Below, in pieces: positions 7,390 to 16,058 of a stretch of 64,000 nt of DNA. Origin of the DNA: Faecalibacterium duncaniae (GTDB taxonomy: Bacteria; Bacillota; Clostridia; Oscillospirales; Ruminococcaceae). The translations under genes and the position numbers were made by a program. The first letter of the stretch is position 1. Every line of letters starts with the position of its first letter. The stretch covers positions 1,488,001 to 1,552,000 of the forward strand of contig NZ_CP048437.1 of the NCBI RefSeq assembly GCF_010509575.1, in the 5' to 3' direction. The notes below the pieces were generated by a model. That model saw nothing but the letters and a program-made list of their open reading frames with translations. It had not been told where the DNA came from and did no database searches.

Positions 7390-8562
7390 ATGATCCATCT
7401 GCTGTTAGCGGTGATCTATGTTTCTTTTATCAGTCTGGGCCTGCCGGATTCTCTGTTGGGGGCAGCGTGGCCTTCGATCTATCAGGGATTTGGGGTTCCG
7501 GTCTCCTATTCCGGTGTGATCTTCTGCATTATATCGGTGGGAACAGTGCTCTCCAGCCTGCAAAGTGACCGGATGACCCGCCGGTTTGGAGCGGGCGGCG
7601 TTACGGCCATCAGCGTTGCCATGACCGCCGCAGCACTGTTCGGGTTCTCTGTCAGCAGCTCATTCTGGGCCATGTGCCTGTGGGCGATCCCTTATGGACT
7701 TGGAGCTGGAAGCGTGGATGCTGCACTCAACAACTATGTGGCGCTCCATTTTGCCAGCCGCCACATGAGCTGGCTCCATTGTATGTGGGGGATCGGAGCC
7801 TCGGTCGGGCCCTACATCATGGGCGCGGCGCTTTCCTCCCGTGCCGGGTGGCAGACGGGGTATCGGGTCATCAGTGTGATGCAGATGGTGCTGACGATCA
7901 TTATTCTGCTGAGCCTCCCGCTCTGGAAAACGAAATCGGGTGCGAATGCCGAGGAGCGGGAAGCAGCCCCGGCAGAAGCGCTGACCCTGAAACAGATTTT
8001 CCGGATCTCCGGCGTAAAAGAGGTTCTGGTCACATTTTTCTGCTATTGTTCTCTGGAGCAGACCACCAGTCTGTGGGCCAGCAGTTATCTGGTGCTGAAC
8101 AGGGGAATCGCGCCGGAGACCGCCGCCGGTTTTGCCAGTCTTTTCTTTGTCGGCATCACTGTGGGACGGGCGTTGTGCGGCTTCCTGACCTTAAAATTCG
8201 ATGATACCCAGATGGTTCGTATGGGGCAGGGGATCATCGCGATTGGGATAGCGGCGTTTCTTCTGCCGCTTGGGGAAGCAGTGACGCTGGCAGGGCTGCT
8301 GCTGGTTGGTCTTGGCTGTGCTCCAATCTATCCCAGTATCATTCATGCAACGCCGGGCCGCTTCGGTGCGGACAGGTCACAGGCGATCATTGGGGTTCAG
8401 ATGGCCAGCGCCTATATTGGCAACTGCCTGATGCCGCCGTTGTTCGGCGTAATCGCAAACCACACCACGATCTCGATTTTTCCGTATTATCTGCTGGTGA
8501 TCCTGATTTTGATGGGATATATGCACGAAGCGCTGCAAAAGAAAACGAAAGCGGCGCAATAA
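7390..8562 (+). CDS. Major facilitator superfamily transporter
   Basis: A 390-residue polytopic membrane protein with about 12 hydrophobic helices and a charged central loop near 180-200 (KTKSGANAEEREAAPAEA). The MFS A-like motif between helices 2 and 3 reads SDRMTRRFG. The overall pattern (FISLGLPDSLLGAAWPSIYQGFGVP split by loops, WLHCMWGIGASVGP) resembles the fucose-permease-like MFS carriers of Firmicutes. The substrate is unknown; a sugar is plausible but unproven. It is monocistronic, with its own promoter and a shared terminator downstream. Confidence 0.85.
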   Translation: MIHLLLAVIYVSFISLGLPDSLLGAAWPSIYQGFGVPVSYSGVIFCIISVGTVLSSLQSDRMTRRFGAGGVTAISVAMTAAALFGFSVSSSFWAMCLWAIPYGLGAGSVDAALNNYVALHFASRHMSWLHCMWGIGASVGPYIMGAALSSRAGWQTGYRVISVMQMVLTIIILLSLPLWKTKSGANAEEREAAPAEALTLKQIFRISGVKEVLVTFFCYCSLEQTTSLWASSYLVLNRGIAPETAAGFASLFFVGITVGRALCGFLTLKFDDTQMVRMGQGIIAIGIAAFLLPLGEAVTLAGLLLVGLGCAPIYPSIIHATPGRFGADRSQAIIGVQMASAYIGNCLMPPLFGVIANHTTISIFPYYLLVILILMGYMHEALQKKTKAAQ

Positions 8563-8612
8563 AATACCGCTGCTCTTGCGTTTGGAGAATGCACAAGAGC
8601 AGCGGTATTTTT
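8563..8612. terminator. Bidirectional terminator between convergent genes
   Basis: A 16-bp perfect stem (8563-8578 with 8594-8609) is bordered by A and T tracts. It serves the MFS gene on the plus strand and probably the AI-2E-type gene on the minus strand. Confidence 0.88.
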
Positions 8613-8711
8613 GTATGCATATCAATCCTGCATCTGCACCGGAACAGTCGGCAGGTCTCGCAATCGGATACGGCGCACCACGATTCTGGATGTGGCACTG
8701 GGGTGAAGAAT

Positions 8712-9851
8712 TTATTGCTCAGACGGCCCGGACCGCTGGGATTCTCTTGCCTGTATGCGTCGGCAGGCATCCTCCTTCACAAGCTCAATGATCACCGCCG
8801 TCAGGGGGATAAAGAAGATGATACCGATGATGCCAAAGAGCTCTCCGCCGATCATAGCGGCCACAAGGGTGTACAGCGGAGAAAGTCCCACGGATTTTCC
8901 CACAACCCGGGGGTAGATGAACTGGTTTTCAATAAACTGCACGGCAAGGTAAACAATGAGGCAGCGCACGGCCAGAACGGGATCCACCAACAGCACGAGG
9001 AACACGCTGACCACGCAGGAGATCAGCGCTCCGACGTAGGGGATAATGGCGCAGATGGCGGTCAGCATTCCCACCAGGCTGCCGTAGGGGATCTTGAAAA
9101 CGGAAAACGCAAGAGCCATGAGAACGCCAAGGATTACGGCCTCACTGCATTGCCCTGTCAGAAAGTTTGCAAAGGATTGCCGGAACAGTCGGCAGAACTT
9201 CAGCAGCCAGGCGGAGTGGCTGGGTTTCAGGTAGGCGCAGACCAATGTGCGGGCGTGGTGGCAGAGACTCTCTGAGCCAACGGACATATAAACGGAGATG
9301 ATCAGGGCAAAGGATGCGGTCACCACGATATTTACCGTGGCAGATACGGCACCTACCGCATTGACCAGCACAGTATCGATGGTGTCAGTGACCCTGTGAA
9401 GCAGCTGCTCCCAGTCGATGCCCTCCAGCCAGCTCATCAGCCACCCCATGTCGGCATCCTGTGCGCTGAGATAGGCGGTCCAGCGGGGGATGTTTGCTTC
9501 GATCTGTACATAGAGGCTGTGAAAAGACTGCACCAGCTCCGGGATCAGCAATGTCAGCGCCAGCACCAACACCAGCACAACACCTAGCAGGGTGATGAAG
9601 AAGCTCAGGAGATGGAGTGCTTTATCCGAGGGCTGTTTTTTGGCCTTGCAGAACAGGCGTTTCAGCCGTTTTTCCAGCCCAGTCATAGGCACGTTGATAA
9701 AAAGTGCCAGGATGCCGCCTGCCAGAATGGGCAGTACCAGGTCTACCAGCTGTGCTGCAAAGGTCAGAACGGAAGAAAGCCGCAGCAGCGCCACAAAAAG
9801 TGTGACTCCTACAACAGTTATGAGCAGATATTGTTTTGTTTTTGGTTCCAT
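8712..9851 (-). CDS. AI-2E-family transporter (PF01594-type)
   Basis: A 379-residue polytopic membrane protein of the AI-2 exporter superfamily (YdiK/PerM/TqsA relatives). ATG 9851 is the first good start, with GAAAGGA upstream; a longer frame crosses the promoter and is rejected. Paired N-terminal helices (about 8-50), a charged loop KRLKRLFCKAKK, a long amphipathic extracellular stretch (about 105-165), and C-terminal helices with PYGSLVGMLTAICAIIPYVG and the family-typical GELFGIIGIIFFIP are all visible. These proteins export AI-2 or act as ion antiporters; the substrate here is unknown. Confidence 0.88.
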   Translation of the reverse strand: MEPKTKQYLLITVVGVTLFVALLRLSSVLTFAAQLVDLVLPILAGGILALFINVPMTGLEKRLKRLFCKAKKQPSDKALHLLSFFITLLGVVLVLVLALTLLIPELVQSFHSLYVQIEANIPRWTAYLSAQDADMGWLMSWLEGIDWEQLLHRVTDTIDTVLVNAVGAVSATVNIVVTASFALIISVYMSVGSESLCHHARTLVCAYLKPSHSAWLLKFCRLFRQSFANFLTGQCSEAVILGVLMALAFSVFKIPYGSLVGMLTAICAIIPYVGALISCVVSVFLVLLVDPVLAVRCLIVYLAVQFIENQFIYPRVVGKSVGLSPLYTLVAAMIGGELFGIIGIIFFIPLTAVIIELVKEDACRRIQARESQRSGPSEQ

Positions 9852-9918
9852 GAAAAAATCCTTTCCCGGAGCTGATGGCTGAAATATGCAAAGAGAACGT
9901 CTGCGAGCTCTTTTTCGT

Positions 9919-9947
9919 ATTGTAATCAGAAGCAGCTGGCTTGTCAA
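9919..9947 (-). promoter_or_regulatory. Sigma-A promoter of AI-2E-family gene
   Basis: Minus-strand TTGACA (9942-9947), 17-bp spacer, TACAAT (9919-9924). Confidence 0.8.
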
Positions 9948-10172
9948 GAAGTCGGGAACTGCGGGGTTTTCTTTTTGGGCTGGGCGTGATATAATATGTA
10001 GGTCGCAATTCCGTGAAAAAAAATCAAAATAAACGGGAATGCGTGGAAAAGCAAAGAGATATAACAGGGAGTATCTTTGCCGCTTGCATAAAGTTGAATG
10101 AAAATCAACTTGAGATAAAACTCCATAGTACAGTCTGTATAAAAACGACACGAAAAAAGCTGAAATTTCCTC

Positions 10173-10200
10173 TTGCTTTTTCTGAGATCTGTGCTATAAT
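10173..10200 (+). promoter_or_regulatory. Promoter of rpmE
   Basis: TTGCTT at 10173-10178 and TATAAT at 10195-10200 with an extended TGC before the -10; the spacer is 16 bp. It leaves a leader of about 110 nt before rpmE. Confidence 0.68.
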
Positions 10201-10318
10201 ATTAAGGCAATCGTTTCCAAGGCCGCTCGCGGGGGTAGCCGATATTGAAGGTTGTGATGGGCACATACATTTATAATATGGCCCCAATAAGTCAGAACCA
10301 GAAATGAGGTGAAAAAGA

Positions 10319-10519
10319 ATGAAACAGGGTATCCATCCGAACTACGTTGACTGCACTATCACTTGCGCTTGCGGCAACGTCATTAAGACTCGTTCTACCA
10401 AGCCCGAGATCCACGTCGAAGTTTGCTCCAAGTGCCACCCCTTCTACACTGGTAAGCAGAAGCTGGTTGACACCGGCGGACGTGTTGAGCGCTTCAACAA
10501 GCGTTTCGGCCGTAAGTAA
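10319..10519 (+). CDS. rpmE: 50S ribosomal protein L31, zinc-binding type
   Basis: Ribosomal protein bL31 of 66 residues, on the large subunit at the intersubunit bridge. Cysteines in TCAC (16, 18) and CSKC (36, 39) form the zinc site of the C+ type, so this is the zinc-replete paralogue. [18 protein letters not shown] and the C-terminal [12 protein letters not shown] are family signatures. GAGGTGAAAAAGA precedes the ATG. A strong terminator follows, so the gene is monocistronic. Confidence 0.96.
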   Translation: MKQGIHPNYVDCTITCACGNVIKTRSTKPEIHVEVCSKCHPFYTGKQKLVDTGGRVERFNKRFGRK

Positions 10520-10534
10520 TTACTGGTCTTTTTA

Positions 10535-10566
10535 GCGCCGTCTCCTTTGGGAGGCGGCGTTTTTTG
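10535..10566 (+). terminator. Terminator after rpmE
   Basis: Stem GCGCCGTCTCC with GGGAGGCGGCG (10535-10559) is followed by a six-T tract. Confidence 0.88.
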
Positions 10567-10693
10567 TTGTTATGCCGCACAAAAGCTCTCTTTCTGTAAT
10601 TTACACGCCGTTCCCTTATTTTGAACACATTTCCGGACTAAAATAAACCAGTATCTTCAAAAAGCGCTTTGCGCTGCCTTAGAAAGGAGCGTT

Positions 10694-11443
10694 GTGAACG
10701 TGATCGAAGTTTCTCATCTCACCAAACAGTATGGCAATCATCTTGCCGTGGACGATGTCTCGTTTACCGTGGCAGATGGCCAGATCTGTGGTCTGCTGGG
10801 GCCCAACGGCGCGGGCAAATCCACCATTATGAACATCCTCACCGGCTATCTCTCTGCCACCAGTGGGCAGGTGACGGTGGCAGGGCACCCTTTGCCCGAG
10901 GAGGCCGATGCCGCCAAGGCCTGTGTGGGCTACCTGCCCGAACAGCCGCCCCTTTACCCGGAGATGACGGTGCAGGAGTACCTGACCTTTGCCGCCGAGC
11001 TGAAGGGTGTGAAAAAGGCGGAACGGAAGGAGCAGGTGTGCAGGGCTGCCCACCGTACCGGGCTGGAAACCGTTCTGCCCCGGCTCATCCGCAGCCTTTC
11101 CAAGGGCTACAAGCAGCGGGTGGGCATTGCACAGGCATTGCTGGGCAGTCCCAGGCTCATCATTCTGGACGAGCCGACGGTCGGCCTGGACCCGGCACAG
11201 GTCATCGAGATCCGCAAGCTCATCCGGGAGCTGGGCCGGGCACATACAGTTATCCTGTCCAGCCATATCCTCAGTGAGGTGCAGGCAGTCTGCCAGCAGA
11301 TCCTGATCCTTTCCAAAGGGCATCTGACGGCAGCAGGCAGTCTGGAGGAGCTGACCGCCGATGGCAAGAGCCTGGAAGAGGTGTTTCTGGAACTGACCGA
11401 CGGTGAACCGGAAGAAGCAACCGGAGAGGAGGAAGCAGAATGA
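10694..11443 (+). CDS. ABC transporter ATP-binding subunit (GldA-like)
   Basis: Cytoplasmic ATPase of a type ABC-2 system, 249 residues. Walker A is GPNGAGKST (about 36-44), the signature is LSKGYKQRVGIAQ, Walker B is LIILDEPTVGLDP, and the switch His is in LSSHILSE. GTG 10694 follows AGAAAGGAGC. It overlaps the permease gene by 4 bp and heads a four-gene operon with an ABC-2 permease, a GldG-type protein and a DUF4340 protein. This gene order recurs in many bacteria and parallels the Bacteroidetes gliding GldA/F/G system; in Firmicutes the substrate is not known. Confidence 0.9.
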   Translation: MNVIEVSHLTKQYGNHLAVDDVSFTVADGQICGLLGPNGAGKSTIMNILTGYLSATSGQVTVAGHPLPEEADAAKACVGYLPEQPPLYPEMTVQEYLTFAAELKGVKKAERKEQVCRAAHRTGLETVLPRLIRSLSKGYKQRVGIAQALLGSPRLIILDEPTVGLDPAQVIEIRKLIRELGRAHTVILSSHILSEVQAVCQQILILSKGHLTAAGSLEELTADGKSLEEVFLELTDGEPEEATGEEEAE

Positions 11444-12312
11444 CAGCTATTTTTAAGCGGGAATTCCGCAGCTTCTTTCACGGGATGCTGGGGTACGTCC
11501 TCACGGCGTTTCTGGTGGCGAGTTCCGGCCTGTATTTTCTGGCCCGGTGCCTGATCTACGGCCTGACGGATTTCAGTTACTACACCCTCTACCAGACCAT
11601 TTTCATGCTGCTGCTCTATATCCCGGTGCTGGCGATGCGCTCACTGGCCGAGGAGCGCCACAGCCGCACAGATCAGCTGCTGCTCACCAGCCCGGTCTCA
11701 GTGTGGGGCATCGTGCTGGGCAAGTTCTTTGCCATGGCGGCTGTGTTCGCTCTGCCCTGCGCTGTGGATGCGGTGATGATCTTCATCCTCTGGGCGCTGG
11801 GCGGCACCGTGTCTGCTCTGATCGCAAACCTTGCGGGGCTGCTCTGCTACTTTTTGTTGGGCTGTGCGGCCATTGCATTGTGCGAGTTTCTCTCCGGCCT
11901 GACCGAGAACCAGATCATTGCCGCTGTGACGGGCTTTTCAGCCCTGCTGCTGGCCTACCTGATGCCCGGCCTGCGCAGCATGTTCAATGCGGGCAGCGCC
12001 GTGGCGCTGGCAGTGTTCACCGGGATCGCAGGCGCGGCTTCTCTGGCGGCCGGTCTGCGCACCCGCAGCTTTGTGCTGGGGTGCCTGACCTTTGCGGCGC
12101 TCTGCCTGGGCCTGACGGGGCTGTTTCTGCTCCGCAGTGCATGGCTTACCGAGGCTTTCAGCGCCGTGCTGAGTGCCCTGTGCCTGTTTACACCCTTTGA
12201 GGATTTTGTCAACAACAGCTTCTCCATCCCTGCCGTGGTCTATTATCTGACCGTGACGGCGGTGTTCCTGTTCCTTACGGCGCAGGACATTGAGAAGCGC
12301 CGCTGGAACTGA
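11440..12312 (+). CDS. ABC-2 type permease (GldF-like)
   Basis: A 290-residue integral membrane subunit. It opens with an amphipathic FKREFRSFFHGMLGYVLTAF stretch typical of ABC-2 permeases and has about six transmembrane segments (residues 18-38, 48-67, 98-120, 135-155, 165-200 and 255-285). MRSLAEERHSRTDQLLLTSP is the conserved cytoplasmic loop of this family. The start overlaps the ATPase stop (ATGA), so translation is coupled. It pairs with the ATPase and with the following GldG-like protein as one exporter or remodelling complex. Confidence 0.88.
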   Translation: MTAIFKREFRSFFHGMLGYVLTAFLVASSGLYFLARCLIYGLTDFSYYTLYQTIFMLLLYIPVLAMRSLAEERHSRTDQLLLTSPVSVWGIVLGKFFAMAAVFALPCAVDAVMIFILWALGGTVSALIANLAGLLCYFLLGCAAIALCEFLSGLTENQIIAAVTGFSALLLAYLMPGLRSMFNAGSAVALAVFTGIAGAASLAAGLRTRSFVLGCLTFAALCLGLTGLFLLRSAWLTEAFSAVLSALCLFTPFEDFVNNSFSIPAVVYYLTVTAVFLFLTAQDIEKRRWN

Positions 12313-12327
12313 GAGGAGGGAACACAG

Positions 12328-13773
12328 ATGAAGCTTTTTGCAAAGCAGAGCTCCTCGGGTGACGGGCGGGTGTTCCGCAGCGGGGTGTGGTCGGCAGCCA
12401 TTGCCGCGGCTGTGATCGTGCTGGCCGTGCTGGTCAATCTCATTGTCCGGGCCATTCCTTCCAGATATACCGAGTTCGATCTCTCCGAGGCGGGGCTCTA
12501 CACCCTGAGCGAGAGCTCCAGACAGGTGGCCGACGACCTGACGCAGGATGTGACCATTTACTATCTGGCCCAGACCGGCAATGAGGACCAGATCATCTCC
12601 AAGCTGCTGGACAAATACGCCGCCCAGAGCAGCCATATCACTTGGGAGCTGAAAGATCCGGCAGTCTACCCGACCTTTGCGGCCCAGTACGGCGCACAGG
12701 ATCTGACCTCCGGTGGGCTGATCCTGGTCTGCGGGGAACAGAGCAAGGTGCTGGATGCTGCAGAGCTTTACGACTACGATTACAGCGATTATGCCACCAC
12801 CGGCGCGGCCAACGTGACCTTTGACGGTGAAAGCAGGATCACCTCTGCCATCTACCAGCTGACCAGCGGAGAGAGCCGCCATGTGTACTACACCACCAAC
12901 CACGGCGAGCAGGCGCTGACTTCCACCCTGACCGATGCGCTGGAAAGCCAGAACCTGACCGTCTCGGCACTTGACCTGCTTTCCCAGACCATCCCCGAGG
13001 ACTGTGACCTGCTTGTCATCAACGATCCGGCGCAGGACTTTTCCAGCGCAGGCAGTCTGGTGGATGAGCTGGGTCAGCTGCGCAGCTATCTGAGCAACGG
13101 AGGCCGCGTGCTGCTGCTGACGGATTCCTATTATAGTACCCCCAATCTGGATGCTGTGATGGCCGAGTTCGGCCTGACCCGCACCGAGGGCCTTGTGGTG
13201 GAGGGCGACACCAACCATTACCTCAATGGCTACCCGGCCCTTTACCTGCTGCCGGATTATGCTAGTACAGAGGAATCCACCGCGCTGGACGGTGTGAACA
13301 CCAGCCGCAGAGTTCTGCTGCAGATGGCACAGGGCATCACCCTGACCGAGACAGAGCATGTGGTCTCGGATGCCCTTCTGGTCAGCTCGGACAGTGCTTA
13401 CAGCAAACCGGAAGGCTACGAGATGACCACCACCGAGAAGGCGGACGGCGACATTGCCGGTCCCTTCACGCTGGCAGCATACGCCCGCAATGAGGACACG
13501 GGTGCCCAGGTCATCTGGGTCAACTGCGGCAATATGGACAATGAGGGCATCTATCAGGTCATCCCGGGCAATGTGACCTTCCTGCAGGGGTGTGCGGCTT
13601 CGCTGGCCGGGCAGGAGAGCGCTGTCCTTATCGACAGTAAGGCGCTGGAAGCAGCTCCGTTGGAAGTGCCAGGCATTGCCGCCTCTACGCTGGGCCTGCT
13701 CTTTGTCATCGTTCTGCCTGCGGCCTTGCTGGCTGTGGGTGCCGTGGTGGTCGTGCTGCGGCGTAGAAAGTGA
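12328..13773 (+). CDS. GldG-family ABC-type auxiliary protein
   Basis: A 481-residue protein with one N-terminal helix (about 20-42, AAIAAAVIVLAVLVNLIV) and one C-terminal helix (about 452-475), so most of the chain lies outside the cytoplasm. TEFDLSEAGLYTLSESS is the hallmark start of the GldG/ABC_transp_aux domain. A second recognisable stretch is YYTTNHGEQAL, followed by the DLLVINDPAQDFS and LRSYLSNGGRVLLLTDSY region typical of the fold. It probably recruits or delivers substrate for the ABC-2 pair upstream. Ribosome site GAGAGGAGGGAACAC. The exact function is unknown. Confidence 0.85.
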   Translation: MKLFAKQSSSGDGRVFRSGVWSAAIAAAVIVLAVLVNLIVRAIPSRYTEFDLSEAGLYTLSESSRQVADDLTQDVTIYYLAQTGNEDQIISKLLDKYAAQSSHITWELKDPAVYPTFAAQYGAQDLTSGGLILVCGEQSKVLDAAELYDYDYSDYATTGAANVTFDGESRITSAIYQLTSGESRHVYYTTNHGEQALTSTLTDALESQNLTVSALDLLSQTIPEDCDLLVINDPAQDFSSAGSLVDELGQLRSYLSNGGRVLLLTDSYYSTPNLDAVMAEFGLTRTEGLVVEGDTNHYLNGYPALYLLPDYASTEESTALDGVNTSRRVLLQMAQGITLTETEHVVSDALLVSSDSAYSKPEGYEMTTTEKADGDIAGPFTLAAYARNEDTGAQVIWVNCGNMDNEGIYQVIPGNVTFLQGCAASLAGQESAVLIDSKALEAAPLEVPGIAASTLGLLFVIVLPAALLAVGAVVVVLRRRK

Positions 13774-13783
13774 GGACCTGTCC

Positions 13784-14746
13784 ATGAAAGCAAAACGGCG
13801 TACCCTCGGGGTGCTGCTTTTCCTCATCCTGCTGGCAGGCGGCGTGTTTGCCCTGCTGACGCTGCGGAATGCCCGGGAAGAGCAGGCTGCCAGTGCGGCC
13901 GCAGATGGAACCATTCCGCTGGCGGCAGTTTCGGGCAATGACCTGACGCAGATCGTGCTCCACTATCAGGGTGAGACGAACACCCTGCTCTATACCGCCG
14001 ATGGCTGGACGCTGGCTGAAGATCCCGCTTACCATCTGGACACCTCTGCCTGCAACACAATGCTCACCGCGCTTTCCTCTTTGAACGCAAAGCGGGAGCT
14101 GAGCCCGCAGGCAGGGGAGGACTACGGCTTTGCGGAGCCTGCACTGACCATAGAGGTGACGGCAACGGGCAAAACGGAAACCTATACCTTCGGGGCCAGC
14201 AATACCATGACAGGGGATCTCTATGCCCGCAAGAATAACAGCGATGTCATTTATACGGTATCGGGGACCAAAGCCGCCTGCTTTGAGTTGACCAGGGCGG
14301 AGCTGTTTGGTGCCTTCAACCCGGCGGGGCTGACGGCCTCGGAGATCGAAGCCGTCTCCTATACGCTGGCCGATGGCGAGACCGTGACCCTGAAAGCAAA
14401 CTCGGAGCCTGCAGCAGAGAGCGGCAGCAACGCCTACCAGGCTGTCTGGCGGCTGGCAGGGGACACCGCCGCAGACCTCGACGAGACAAGGGTGGATGCC
14501 ATCCTCTCGGCGCTCTGCACCTATGTCTCGGCACAGGCAACAGATGCCGACCCGGCGGCGTATGGTTTTGAGGCACCGCTGGTCACAGCAGAGGTTACCA
14601 CAGCCGATGGCACAATCAATCTGACCTATGCCATGGGGACAGACGACTGTTACCTGATGGTGGAAGGCGACAGCTCCGTTTATACGGTGGATGCCAGTGT
14701 GGTGAGTGCGCTTTTGTACCCTGCGGATCAGCTGAAAGCAGAATAA
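13784..14746 (+). CDS. DUF4340 domain protein of the Gld-like ABC operon
   Basis: A 320-residue protein anchored by an N-terminal helix (about 6-25, LGVLLFLILLAGGVFALLTL), with the rest predicted extracytoplasmic. It contains repeated beta-rich units: NTLLYTADGWTLAEDPAYHLD, GFAEPALTIEVTATG and YGFEAPLVTAEVTTADG read as two related halves, as in DUF4340. ATG 13784 lies 10 bases after the previous stop; the longer upstream frame is out of register with that gene and is rejected. DUF4340 genes habitually close operons of this ABC type, so it likely forms part of the same envelope complex. Confidence 0.83.
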   Translation: MKAKRRTLGVLLFLILLAGGVFALLTLRNAREEQAASAAADGTIPLAAVSGNDLTQIVLHYQGETNTLLYTADGWTLAEDPAYHLDTSACNTMLTALSSLNAKRELSPQAGEDYGFAEPALTIEVTATGKTETYTFGASNTMTGDLYARKNNSDVIYTVSGTKAACFELTRAELFGAFNPAGLTASEIEAVSYTLADGETVTLKANSEPAAESGSNAYQAVWRLAGDTAADLDETRVDAILSALCTYVSAQATDADPAAYGFEAPLVTAEVTTADGTINLTYAMGTDDCYLMVEGDSSVYTVDASVVSALLYPADQLKAE

Positions 14747-14757
14747 AACGTTTCACT

Positions 14758-14798
14758 CCCGCGCTGTGCGAATTCTTGGTACAGCGCGGGATTTTTTT
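14758..14798 (+). terminator. Terminator of the Gld-like operon
   Basis: CCCGCGCTGT (14758-14767) pairs with ACAGCGCGGG (14781-14790), followed by seven T. Confidence 0.92.
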
Positions 14799-14837
14799 GC
14801 GCCGGATGTAAAGTTTCGGCAAACCTCGACAGAGTGA

Positions 14838-14866
14838 TTGACATTTCAGTTCGGATTGTTTATGAT
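14838..14866 (+). promoter_or_regulatory. Sigma-A promoter of potABCD
   Basis: TTGACA (14838-14843), 17-bp spacer, TATGAT (14861-14866). Transcription would begin near 14873, exactly where the structured leader starts. Confidence 0.8.
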
Positions 14867-14873
14867 AGGCGAT

Positions 14874-14972
14874 GACAGGGCAGAATAACTGCACAATATT
14901 ACGGATGTCATGGATGTTGTGCGGGGCTGGTCGCCCTGGTACGAAGGATAGGGTGGATGCCCTGTCTTTTTT
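14874..14972 (+). ncRNA. Structured leader RNA with terminal stem and U tract before potA
   Basis: The leader begins with GACAGGGCA (14874-14882), which pairs perfectly with TGCCCTGTC (14958-14966), directly followed by six T. The closing stem is thus also a terminator. Enclosed elements include GCACAA/TTGTGC (about 14891-14922) and a GGGC-rich arm with CTGGTACGAAGGATAGGG. I could not match it to a riboswitch class I know. As the only transcription into potABCD passes through it, it may be an OFF-switch aptamer or a processed small RNA. The ATG of potA follows 33 nt later. Confidence 0.6.
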
Positions 14973-15004
14973 CGTATCTGAGTTTAAGGAGGAAAAGTAA
15001 AAAA

Positions 15005-16051
15005 ATGGACAACTCGGTGATCGTTTCACTGCGCGATATCGTGGTGGAATTTGACGGTCAGCGCATTCTGGATGGGCTGAACCTGGACATCCATGACAAA
15101 GAGTTCGTAACGCTGCTGGGCTCCTCCGGCTGCGGCAAGACCACCACCCTGCGCCTGATCGCAGGCTTCCTGGAACCCAACGCGGGTCAGGTGCTGCTGA
15201 AGGGCCGAGATATTACCGGTGTGCCCCCCTATAAGCGTCCGGTGAATACCGTGTTCCAGAAGTACGCGCTGTTCCCGCACCTGAACGTGTTTGAGAATGT
15301 GGCCTTTGGCCTGCGCCTGAAGAAGATGGACGAAGAGACCATCCGCCGCAAGGTACGCGATATGTTGGAGGTGGTCGGCCTGAAGGGTTTTGAGCGCCGC
15401 AGCATCGGTCAGATGTCCGGCGGCCAGCAGCAGCGAGTTGCCATTGCCCGCAGTCTGGTCAATGAGCCTGAGATCCTGCTGCTGGACGAGCCTCTGGGTG
15501 CACTGGACCTCAAGCTCCGCAAGGAGATGCAGCTGGAGCTCAAGCGCCTGCAGCGTGAGATGAACATCACCTTTATTTATGTTACCCACGATCAGGAAGA
15601 GGCCCTGACCATGTCCGATACCGTCGTTGTGATGAACGGCGGCAAGGTGCAGCAGATCGGTACCCCCGAGGATATCTACAACGAGCCTAAAAATGCCTTT
15701 GTGGCGGACTTTATCGGCGATTCCAACATTGTGGACGGTGTGATGCACCGCGACTTCCTGGTCTCCTTCTCGGGTGTGCAGTTCCCCTGCGTGGACCGCG
15801 GCTTTGCCCGGGAACAGAGCGTACAGGTGGTGGTCCGCCCCGAGGACATTGAAGTGGTCAGCCCCGTGGAGGGTCAGCTGGTGGGCGTAGTCAATGATGT
15901 CATCTTCAAGGGCGTTCACTTTGAGATGCACGTTGAGTGCGAGGGCCGTGAGTGGCTGATCCACTCCACCCGCGCCTGCACCCCCGGTGAGACCATTGGT
16001 ATGCGCATCGGTCCCAACGAGATCCATATCATGGCACGTTCGGAGGGCTGA
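15005..16051 (+). CDS. potA: Spermidine/putrescine ABC transporter ATPase PotA
   Basis: Cytoplasmic ATPase powering polyamine import, 348 residues. Walker A GSSGCGKTT (about 37-45), Q-loop at NTVFQKYALFPHL, signature MSGGQQQRVAIARSL, Walker B ILLLDEPLGALD and the switch His in VTHDQEEAL are intact. The C-terminal TOBE/OB-fold regulatory domain covers about 240-348 (VVRPEDIEVV). ATG 15005 lies behind AAGGAGG; the earlier ATG at 14957 is inside the leader hairpin and rejected. It is the first gene of potABCD. Polyamine rather than other substrate specificity is inferred from the operon order. Confidence 0.93.
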   Translation: MDNSVIVSLRDIVVEFDGQRILDGLNLDIHDKEFVTLLGSSGCGKTTTLRLIAGFLEPNAGQVLLKGRDITGVPPYKRPVNTVFQKYALFPHLNVFENVAFGLRLKKMDEETIRRKVRDMLEVVGLKGFERRSIGQMSGGQQQRVAIARSLVNEPEILLLDEPLGALDLKLRKEMQLELKRLQREMNITFIYVTHDQEEALTMSDTVVVMNGGKVQQIGTPEDIYNEPKNAFVADFIGDSNIVDGVMHRDFLVSFSGVQFPCVDRGFAREQSVQVVVRPEDIEVVSPVEGQLVGVVNDVIFKGVHFEMHVECEGREWLIHSTRACTPGETIGMRIGPNEIHIMARSEG

Positions 16052-16058
16052 ATGGGAA

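Larger units (their letters stand above)
9852..10318. other. Intergenic region with divergent promoters
   Basis: This 467-bp gap holds the minus-strand promoter for the transporter and the rpmE promoter. It also holds a plus-strand extended -10 (TGATATAAT at 9987-9995) whose product is unclear, and a small dyad (AAGTTGA/TCAACTT around 10092-10112). No convincing coding sequence was seen. Confidence 0.6.
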
